DNA of 48,420 nucleotides from JBBQNJ01 sp038329845. GTDB lineage: Bacteria; Planctomycetota; Phycisphaerae; Tepidisphaerales; Tepidisphaeraceae. Below are positions 7,087-13,314 of this stretch, one piece after another (the first letter of the stretch is position 1; the number at the start of each line of letters is the position of its first letter). The stretch covers positions 1-48,420 of the forward strand of contig JBBQNJ010000033.1 of the NCBI GenBank assembly GCA_038329845.1, in the 5' to 3' direction. Both the position numbers and the translations under genes were made by a program. Below the pieces are notes generated by a model, which ran no database searches, was not told the DNA's origin, and worked only from the letters and a program-made list of their open reading frames with translations.

Positions 7087-8514
7087 ATGATGAAAATGAG
7101 AATCCTGACAATCCTGGCCGGGATGGCGATGATGAGTTTGTCGGCATGCGCGGCGAAGCCGTCGTCGGGCGATACGCCGGCGGCGCTGGCGCCATCGGCG
7201 CCGGTGATGCTGGCTGCGGCGCGCGAAGGTCCGAGCGAGCCGCCGGCAACCCAGCCGGACGGATCGAAACTGGCGTTGCCGTCGGGGCATCCGGACATTT
7301 CGGAGATGATGCGTCGTCGCGCCGCCGAGTCGGAAGCCAAGCCGGCCTTGCCCGCGGGACATCCCGACATTTCGCAGATGGGCGCTGACAAGTCACCCGA
7401 AGGGATGCCGGCGCTGCCATCGGGACATCCGGACATCTCGGGCAAATCTACGCCGGACAAAGGATCGGGGATGCCGGGGCTGCCTTCGGGCCACCCCGAT
7501 GTTTCGCAGATGCCCAAGGCCGACGCCGCAGCGCCCGTGGATATGAACGCCAAGGGAAAGGTGAAGGTGCGGGCGGTCCAAGGCACCAAGGACGGCCCGG
7601 CGATTTCGGGAGATAAGGTGACGCTCGAGCTGTACGTCGAGAATCAGCCGGCCGGAAAATTTGAATCGAAGCTGGATGACAAGGGCGAAGCGACGTTCGA
7701 GGCGCTGCCGTTATACGTCTCGTTTGTCCCGCTGGTGACCGTGAACCACGCCGGGGTGGATTATCCGGCGTTCGGCAAGCCGATGAACCGTTCGTTGCCG
7801 GAGCAGGGGATACAGTTGCAGGTGTACGAAGCGACCGACAAGGCGCCGGAATGGACGGTGCGGATGCGGCATCTGATGGTCGAGCCGGGGCCGGACGGGC
7901 TGAGCGTGGTCGAGATGCTCCAGGTCGAGAATCCGTCGGATCGTTCGTGGATCGGCACGCCGCGCCCAGACGGGGCGCGGGCGGCGATGAGCCTGGCGGT
8001 CCCTGCCGGGGCCAAGGACATCAAGGCCATGGGCGGATTCGATGATTGCTGCGTGAAGATCGAGAACGATCATGTGATCAATACCAAGGCGATGTTCCCG
8101 GGGATCTCGCAATACCAGCTTCATTACATGATCCCCGCAATCGACGGCGCCGCGGCGTTGACCATCCCGGTGGAGCGCGCGACCAAGCACCTGATGCTGT
8201 TCGCCCCCGCCGACGACAGCCAGATCGCCCCGAACGGGTTGACGGCGATGGGATCGCGCAAGCTCGAGGATGGAGAGAAGCGTTTTTACGGCGCGGCCCA
8301 GCTCACGCCGGGTCAGACCGTGGGCGCCACGTTCACCAATCTTCCCAAGGAATGGCGCAAGGCGGCGGCCGAGCCGGGATCGGCGATGCCCGGTGCCCAG
8401 CCGGGTGCCCCCGCGACGATGATGCCCAAGGCGCTGGCGGCGGTGGGGGCGGTGCTGATCCTCGTCTTCGGTGCCGCTTTCGTATTGATCAAGCCGAAAA
8501 AGGCGAGCCGGTAA
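7087..8514 (+). CDS. Lipoprotein with four LPxGHPD(I/V)S repeats, embedded in the ccm operon
   Basis: A 475-residue protein I do not recognise. It begins with a lipoprotein signal (LSAC, lipid Cys at residue 21). A proline-rich region follows with four copies of the nonapeptide LPxGHPD(I/V)S at about residues 64, 88, 110 and 132, spaced 22-24 residues apart, each with one His. After this come beta-rich segments (VKVRAVQGTKDGPAISGDKVTLELYVENQPAGKF, then a carboxypeptidase-regulatory-like strand pattern), a cysteine pair in GFDDCCVKIEND, and a C-terminal membrane helix (about residues 448-467) ending KPKKASR. It is thus anchored at both ends with the bulk outside the membrane. It lies between ccmF and ccmA, where thiol or apocytochrome-handling genes could stand, so a cytochrome maturation role is inferred. 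Confidence 0.75.
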   Translation: MMKMRILTILAGMAMMSLSACAAKPSSGDTPAALAPSAPVMLAAAREGPSEPPATQPDGSKLALPSGHPDISEMMRRRAAESEAKPALPAGHPDISQMGADKSPEGMPALPSGHPDISGKSTPDKGSGMPGLPSGHPDVSQMPKADAAAPVDMNAKGKVKVRAVQGTKDGPAISGDKVTLELYVENQPAGKFESKLDDKGEATFEALPLYVSFVPLVTVNHAGVDYPAFGKPMNRSLPEQGIQLQVYEATDKAPEWTVRMRHLMVEPGPDGLSVVEMLQVENPSDRSWIGTPRPDGARAAMSLAVPAGAKDIKAMGGFDDCCVKIENDHVINTKAMFPGISQYQLHYMIPAIDGAAALTIPVERATKHLMLFAPADDSQIAPNGLTAMGSRKLEDGEKRFYGAAQLTPGQTVGATFTNLPKEWRKAAAEPGSAMPGAQPGAPATMMPKALAAVGAVLILVFGAAFVLIKPKKASR

Positions 8515-8559
8515 TTGCCGTCGCGGCACCGTTTGGCCGTCATCGACGGCGGAACTTCG

Positions 8560-9318
8560 ATGAATGCGACTCCTTCCCAAGTTCGCGCTGAATCGACCGC
8601 TGGCGAACCGCGCGCGGCGGTTTTGGCGGCGGTGGCGACGCGAGGGTTGTGCAAGAGCATCGATACCCGATCGATCCTGCGCGACATCGAGTTGACGATC
8701 GCCCCGGGCGAATGCGTGACGATCCTCGGCGCCAACGGCGCGGGCAAGAGTACACTCATCAAGTTGCTGGCGACGCTGACGCCGCCGACGACCGGATCGA
8801 TCGAGATCCTCGGCTGCTGCGCCCGGCGACATCCCGCCGACGCCCGGGCTCGCCTGGGGTTGATCGCCCACCAGGCGATGCTCTACCGGGACCTGAGCGC
8901 CTTGGAAAATCTGATTTTTTTCGGACGGCTGTACAACGTGGCCGATCCGACGGCGCGAGCGCGGCAACTGCTCAAAGTGGTGGGTCTGCTCGAACGAGCC
9001 AATGATCCTGTTAAAGGGTTCAGCCGCGGCATGACCCAGCGGGTAGCGATCGCGCGGGCGCTGGTCCACGATCCGGCGGTGTTGCTGGCCGATGAGCCGT
9101 TCGCCGGGCTGGACGCCGCCTCGAGCGCCGGGCTTGAGCGGTTGATCGCACAGCTTCATCAACGCGGCAAGACGATCCTGCTAGTCAACCACGACATCGC
9201 ACAGAGCCTTCGGATCAGCACCCGGACGATCATTCTGCGCGAGGGAAGAATCGCGCAGGATCGATCCTCGAGCGAGCTGGACGCCACGGCGGCGCTGGCG
9301 GAGGTCAACGGACTATGA
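8560..9318 (+). CDS. ccmA: ABC transporter ATPase CcmA
   Basis: A 252-residue ATPase: Walker A GANGAGKST (residues 57-65), Q-loop region IAHQAMLYRDLSALENLIFFGRLY typical of CcmA, the signature FSRGMTQRVAIARALVHDP (from about 154) and Walker B VLLADEPFAGLD (from about 174), then the switch His in LLVNHDI. With CcmB it powers release of heme-loaded CcmE from CcmC. An N-terminal extension of about 30 residues precedes the domain. ATG 8560 follows GGCGGAAC. The stop overlaps the ccmB start as ATGA, a sign of translational coupling. Confidence 0.93.
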   Translation: MNATPSQVRAESTAGEPRAAVLAAVATRGLCKSIDTRSILRDIELTIAPGECVTILGANGAGKSTLIKLLATLTPPTTGSIEILGCCARRHPADARARLGLIAHQAMLYRDLSALENLIFFGRLYNVADPTARARQLLKVVGLLERANDPVKGFSRGMTQRVAIARALVHDPAVLLADEPFAGLDAASSAGLERLIAQLHQRGKTILLVNHDIAQSLRISTRTIILREGRIAQDRSSSELDATAALAEVNGL

Positions 9319-9989
9319 CCGCGGCGATTCGACAGATCGGGCTGCTGGTGGCAAAGGATCTGCGCATCGAGTCGCGCAGCCGCCAGACCCTGGGGCTGGT
9401 GATTGTGCTGGGTCTGCTGATTGTGACGGTTCTCGGGCTTGGGCTGGCGGCGGGAAAGCCTGCCGGATTTGACGCTACGGCGGTCCTATGGGTGGCGTAT
9501 TTATTCGCCGGGGTTCTCTGCTTTGAGAAGACCATGGCCGTCGAGCGCGACGAAGGAGCGTTGGCCGGATTGATGCTGGCGCCGATGGACCGGGGGATCA
9601 TCTACCTTTCGAAGCTGGCGGCGAATTTGCTGTTAATGCTCGCCGTTGCGGCGGTTGTGACACCGGTGGGGGTGCTTTTTTTCGGCTTCGACCTCTCGGC
9701 GGCACCGGGGAGTTTCGCCATTGTGATGGGGTCGGGTATCGTGGGATTTGCCGCCGTCGGGACACTTTTTTCGGCGTTGGTCAGCTCGACCCGTCTGGCC
9801 GGGGGTTTGCTCGCCATGATGGTCTTCCCGATCGCCCTGCCTCTGGTCATCACCTCGACGCTGACGCTCATGGGCGTGTTCCGCGACGGGCGCGAGCTGG
9901 CGGCGGGGGGCGTGGGCGTGCTGGTGGCCTTTGACGTGATTTTCCTAACGGTGAGCTGGCTGGTGTTCGATTGGATTCTAGAGCCGTAA
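9315..9989 (+). CDS. ccmB: Heme exporter membrane subunit CcmB
   Basis: A 224-residue, six-helix membrane protein. The CcmB features seen are the cytoplasmic N-terminus (GLLVAKDLRIESRSRQTLG), the post-helix-2 segment CFEKTMAVERDEGALAGLMLAPMDRGIIYLSKLAANLLLM, which couples to the ATPase, and the late motif LLAMMVFPIALPLVI. It pairs with CcmA, and the complex works with CcmC and CcmD to release holo-CcmE. The ATG overlaps the ccmA stop by 4 nt. Confidence 0.93.
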   Translation: MTAAIRQIGLLVAKDLRIESRSRQTLGLVIVLGLLIVTVLGLGLAAGKPAGFDATAVLWVAYLFAGVLCFEKTMAVERDEGALAGLMLAPMDRGIIYLSKLAANLLLMLAVAAVVTPVGVLFFGFDLSAAPGSFAIVMGSGIVGFAAVGTLFSALVSSTRLAGGLLAMMVFPIALPLVITSTLTLMGVFRDGRELAAGGVGVLVAFDVIFLTVSWLVFDWILEP

Positions 9990-10029
9990 TGTTGGCGCCC
10001 GGCTGCGGGCGCTATCGACGAAGAGCGAA

Positions 10030-10743
10030 ATGGTCGGTCGAATCAGAAATCTCGTGGGTCCGACGTATTGGATCCTCACCTTTGTGCTGACGGTCGTCGC
10101 CGTGGCGATGGTGGCGTTCTACACCCCCGACGAAAAGACCATGGGGACGATCCAGAAGATATTCTACCTGCATCTGCCGACGGCGATCTGCACCTTCCTG
10201 GCGTGCCTGGTGAACTTCATTTGCAGTATCGCGTTCCTGGCCCAGCGGCGCAGCGCTTGCGACGATGCGGCGGCCGCTTCGGCGCGGGTAGCGGTTCAGC
10301 TTTGCACGGTGGTGCTGGTCACGGGAATGATCTGGGGCAAGAGCGCCTGGGGACAGTGGTGGACCTGGAGCCCGCGGCTGACGTTCAGCCTGGTACTCTG
10401 GCTGTTGTATGCCGTCTACTTGATGGTGCGCTCGAGCGTCGAATCCGAGCAGCGCCGGGCCTTGATCGCGGCGGTGTACGGGCTGATCGCCTTTCTGGAT
10501 GTGCCGCTGGTCTATCTTTCAGTCCGGATGATGCCCGATATCCATCCGGTCTCGGTGAGCCTGGCGCCGGCGATGCGATGGACGCTGATCGCCTGGTTTG
10601 TTCCCATCACGATGATCACGTTCGGGTTGATCGTCGTGCGATATAATCTCAATCGATTGGATCGGCTGGGACGGCGCGACGATGAGATCGCGCCGTCGGC
10701 CCGCGGGTTCGAGGTTCTGCCCGCGGAAGGGGGGGCGGTATGA
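10030..10743 (+). CDS. ccmC: Heme handling protein CcmC with an altered WWD motif
   Basis: A 237-residue, six-helix protein of the heme-handling (HHP) superfamily. The first periplasmic His is visible in KIFYLHLPTAICTF, the WWD domain is WGKSAWGQWWTWSPRLTFSLVLW (about residues 105-127), and the second His follows in MMPDIHPVSVSL. CcmC loads heme onto CcmE. In the classical protein the WWD core reads W-W-x-W-D-x-R-L-T; here the Asp is Ser, while CcmF in this operon keeps Asp. Whether that is normal for this lineage needs an alignment. The stop overlaps the next small gene as ATGA. Confidence 0.93.
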   Translation: MVGRIRNLVGPTYWILTFVLTVVAVAMVAFYTPDEKTMGTIQKIFYLHLPTAICTFLACLVNFICSIAFLAQRRSACDDAAAASARVAVQLCTVVLVTGMIWGKSAWGQWWTWSPRLTFSLVLWLLYAVYLMVRSSVESEQRRALIAAVYGLIAFLDVPLVYLSVRMMPDIHPVSVSLAPAMRWTLIAWFVPITMITFGLIVVRYNLNRLDRLGRRDDEIAPSARGFEVLPAEGGAV

Positions 10744-10907
10744 ACGATTCGCAATATACGATCCTGGCCTACGCGGTTGGGCTCGGGCTGTTGTGGGGTT
10801 ACGCCGGGGTTTTGTGGATCAGCGCCCGCCGTCGCCGCTGCGAGGCGTTTGTCGAGCCGGTCGTGGAAAAGGTCGATCCCTGGGGAGATCTTGGAGGCAC
10901 GCCATGA
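10740..10907 (+). CDS. ccmD: CcmD-like single-span membrane protein
   Basis: A 55-residue frame fills the gap between ccmC and hemA exactly, with 4-nt ATGA overlaps on both sides. It starts MNDSQYTILAYAVGLGLLWGYAGVLWISARRRR: a conserved-looking Tyr-containing N-terminus, one membrane helix and a basic cytoplasmic end. That is the CcmD pattern: a tiny subunit needed to release CcmE from the CcmABCD complex. CcmD proteins are too short and divergent for motif proof, so the call leans on position, topology and size. Confidence 0.82.
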   Translation: MNDSQYTILAYAVGLGLLWGYAGVLWISARRRRCEAFVEPVVEKVDPWGDLGGTP

Positions 10908-12169
10908 GCATTCTGCTGATCGGATTGAATCATCGCACGGCCCCGGTCGAGATCCGCGAGCAATTGGCGTTCAGTCGCGAAGGGGTGGCCACAGCGCTGA
11001 TGCTGTTCCGCAACCAGTTCGCCGGGGCCGAGGCGGCGATCCTCTCGACGTGTAACCGGGTCGAGATTCTCGTGGCGTCGGACACCGAAAAGCCGGATGT
11101 CAATGACGTGGTGCGGTTCATCGCCCAGGCGCGGGACCTGCCGGTGAACGAGTTTCGCAACTGCATGTACACGTTGTCGGGCGAGCAGGCGTGCCGGCAC
11201 TTTTTCCGCGTCGCCAGCGGGCTGGATTCGATGGTGCTGGGGGAGAACCAGATCGTCAGCCAGATCAAACAGGCGTACTCGATCGCCAGCGAACAGGGGA
11301 CCACCGGGCGGGTGCTGAACCGGCTGTTCCACCATGCCTTCGAGGTCGGCAAACGCATCCGCACCGAGACCAAGATCGGCGAAGGCAAGGTCTCGATCCC
11401 CAGCGTCGCGGTCGATCTGGCCAAGCGGATCTTCGAGGACTTCACCACGCGCCAGACCCTGGTGATCGGCGCGGGGGAGATGGCGCAGCTCGTCTGCGAA
11501 TATCTGCGCGAAGCCAACGCCCAGCACTTCGCCGTCACCACCCGAACTCTGCGAAACGCCCAGGCGCTGGCCGACGCCTGCGGCGGACAGGCGGTGCCGT
11601 TCAGCGAGGTCGATGCCCGACTCATCGACGCCGACATCGTGGTGACCGCCACCGGATGCCCGCAGGCGTTTGTCACCGCCGAGCGAATCCGCGAGGCGCA
11701 AAAGCATCGCCGCGGACGGCTGCTGTTCATCATCGACCTGGCCGTTCCCCGCAATGTGAACCCGGAAGTAGGTGAACTGGACCAGGTGTACCTGTACGAC
11801 ATCGACGCCTTGGGCCGGATCGCGGCGGAAAATCAGCAGCAGCGCCAGGCGCAGCTCGGGTTGTGCGAGACGATCCTCGACCAGGAGGTCGCATCGTTCG
11901 AGCAGTGGCTGGACGAGGCCAAGCTCAATCCGCTGATCGAGCAGATGTTCCGCGACGCCCGCGAGCTGCGCGACGCGGAATTGCAGCGATTTCTCAACCG
12001 CTGTCCGGACCTGTCCGATCCCGAGCGACAAGCCGCGGCGCAACTCGTCGAGCGGCTGGTGGGCAAGTTCATGCACCCGTGGGTCAGCACCCTCCGCCGC
12101 GCCGGCGCCAGCGCCGCCCCGTCGCTCAAACCGCCCGCGAACACACGGCGCAACGAAAACGCCCACTAA
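10904..12169 (+). CDS. hemA: Glutamyl-tRNA reductase
   Basis: A 421-residue enzyme that reduces glutamyl-tRNA(Glu) to glutamate-1-semialdehyde, the first committed step of C5-pathway tetrapyrrole synthesis. Landmarks are MSILLIGLNHRTAPVEIRE at the N-terminus, the catalytic Cys50 in LSTCNRVEI, SGLDSMVLGENQIVSQIKQAY, KIGEGKVSIPSVAVDLAK, the NADPH motif VIGAGEMA (about residues 186-193), FIIDLAVPRNVNP, and a C-terminal dimerisation helix. The frame can be extended upstream, but ATG 10904 overlaps the ccmD stop and gives the canonical N-terminus. Its place at the end of the ccm genes links heme supply to heme attachment. Confidence 0.95.
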   Translation: MSILLIGLNHRTAPVEIREQLAFSREGVATALMLFRNQFAGAEAAILSTCNRVEILVASDTEKPDVNDVVRFIAQARDLPVNEFRNCMYTLSGEQACRHFFRVASGLDSMVLGENQIVSQIKQAYSIASEQGTTGRVLNRLFHHAFEVGKRIRTETKIGEGKVSIPSVAVDLAKRIFEDFTTRQTLVIGAGEMAQLVCEYLREANAQHFAVTTRTLRNAQALADACGGQAVPFSEVDARLIDADIVVTATGCPQAFVTAERIREAQKHRRGRLLFIIDLAVPRNVNPEVGELDQVYLYDIDALGRIAAENQQQRQAQLGLCETILDQEVASFEQWLDEAKLNPLIEQMFRDARELRDAELQRFLNRCPDLSDPERQAAAQLVERLVGKFMHPWVSTLRRAGASAAPSLKPPANTRRNENAH

Positions 12170-12239
12170 GTGTTGCTAAGAGCCGCGCACGAAGTAAGCG
12201 GGTATTGCACCGACCCTCTTTCCCGCGGTCCCCCTGGAC

Positions 12240-12268
12240 GCCCATTTTCCCGGGGGCGGGGAATGGGC
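12240..12268 (+). promoter_or_regulatory. Strong hairpin between hemA and the siroheme decarboxylase gene
   Basis: GCCCATT-TT-CCC pairs with GGG-AATGGGC around a short G-rich loop, ending 16 nt before the next start codon. There is no T-tract after it, so it is a poor intrinsic terminator. It could act as an attenuator, an RNA processing site, or a structure shielding the following start, which itself lacks a clear ribosome binding site. Confidence 0.4.
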
Positions 12269-12284
12269 CTATCATCCGACACCC

Positions 12285-13313
12285 ATGCCCGACCCACACC
12301 TAATTGACACGAAGCTGCTGAACGTGATTCAAGAGCCGATCCCCCTGGTGGATCGGCCTTTTGCGGCGATCGCCGAGCGGCTGGGGACTGACGAAGACCT
12401 CGTACTCCGTCGCGTGGCGGCGCTCAAAGGTTCGCCCGGCGGCGTGATTCGACAGATCAGCGCGATCTTCGACAGCCGGGTGCTGGGATATCAAAGCAGC
12501 CTCGTGGCCGCGAAGGTGGCGGAGGAAAAACTCGACGCGGCGGCGGCGGTGATCAACGAACATCCGGGGGTCTCGCACAACTATCGCCGAAATCATTCGT
12601 TTAACCTGTGGTACACGTTGACCGTCCCGCCGGATTCAACGCTGGGGTTGGAAAAGACGATCGAGATTCTGCACCAGCGCAGCGGCGCCGAGGCCACGCG
12701 ACTGCTGCCGGCCCTCAAACTGTTCAAGATCGGCGTGAAGTTCAATCTGGGCGGCGATGCGGATCTTTCGACCCGCGGCCAGACGCCGGAAAGCGCCGGG
12801 GAAGAAACGCCGGTCTACCCGGTGAATGAGCGGGACAAGCGGATGATCCGCGTGTTGCAGCAGGATTTGCCGATCGTGCCGCGCCCATTCGACGCCTGGG
12901 CCGAGCAGGCGGGGACGACGACCGCCGAGCTGCTGGCCGCGGCGCAGCGCTACATCGACCGCAAGGTGATGCGGCGATTCAGTGCCGTGCTGCGCCATCG
13001 CGTGGCGGGATTTTCGGCCAACGCCATGGGGGCGTGGATCGTGCCCGAGGCGGAGCAGGAATCCTTCGGTCGGCTTGCCGCGAGTTTCGACGCCGTGTCG
13101 CACTGCTATGTTCGCCCGACCTATCCGGACTGGCCATACAGCGTGTTTACGATGGTCCATGCCCCGACCCGTGAGCAGTGCGAAGAAGTGCTAAGCCTGA
13201 TCTCGCGGGAGGTGAACAACCCGCACTACGCAGCGCTGTATTCCAGCCACGAGTACAAGAAAGTGCGTGTCCGCTATTTCACCGGCGACATCGAGCGTTG
13301 GGAACGCGGGTAG
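12285..13313 (+). CDS. ahbAB: Siroheme decarboxylase, AhbA-AhbB-type fusion (Lrp/AsnC-like)
   Basis: A 342-residue protein with two tandem copies of the AsnC/Lrp-like siroheme decarboxylase fold. Copy 1 (about residues 1-165) has the winged-helix part (LLNVIQEPIPLVDRPFAAIAERLG) and the HNYRRNHSFNLWYTL motif. Copy 2 (about 180-342) repeats them as VLQQDLPIVPRPFDAWAEQAG and SHCYVRPTYPDWPYSVFTMVH. In organisms with the alternative heme pathway, AhbA and AhbB are separate and jointly convert siroheme to 12,18-didecarboxysiroheme; the paralogous NirDLGH act in heme d1 synthesis. Here both halves are one chain. Despite the DNA-binding-like domain it is an enzyme family. Adjacent hemA and ccm genes support the heme role. 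It ends 1 bp from the convergent RNase gene. Confidence 0.85.
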   Translation: MPDPHLIDTKLLNVIQEPIPLVDRPFAAIAERLGTDEDLVLRRVAALKGSPGGVIRQISAIFDSRVLGYQSSLVAAKVAEEKLDAAAAVINEHPGVSHNYRRNHSFNLWYTLTVPPDSTLGLEKTIEILHQRSGAEATRLLPALKLFKIGVKFNLGGDADLSTRGQTPESAGEETPVYPVNERDKRMIRVLQQDLPIVPRPFDAWAEQAGTTTAELLAAAQRYIDRKVMRRFSAVLRHRVAGFSANAMGAWIVPEAEQESFGRLAASFDAVSHCYVRPTYPDWPYSVFTMVHAPTREQCEEVLSLISREVNNPHYAALYSSHEYKKVRVRYFTGDIERWERG

Positions 13314-13314
13314 C

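Noticed and set aside
12285..13313. Lrp/AsnC transcription regulator
   Set aside because: The two tandem halves carry siroheme decarboxylase motifs (HNYRRNHSFNLWY, SHCYVRPTYPDWPY) and the gene follows hemA, which fits an enzyme better than a regulator.
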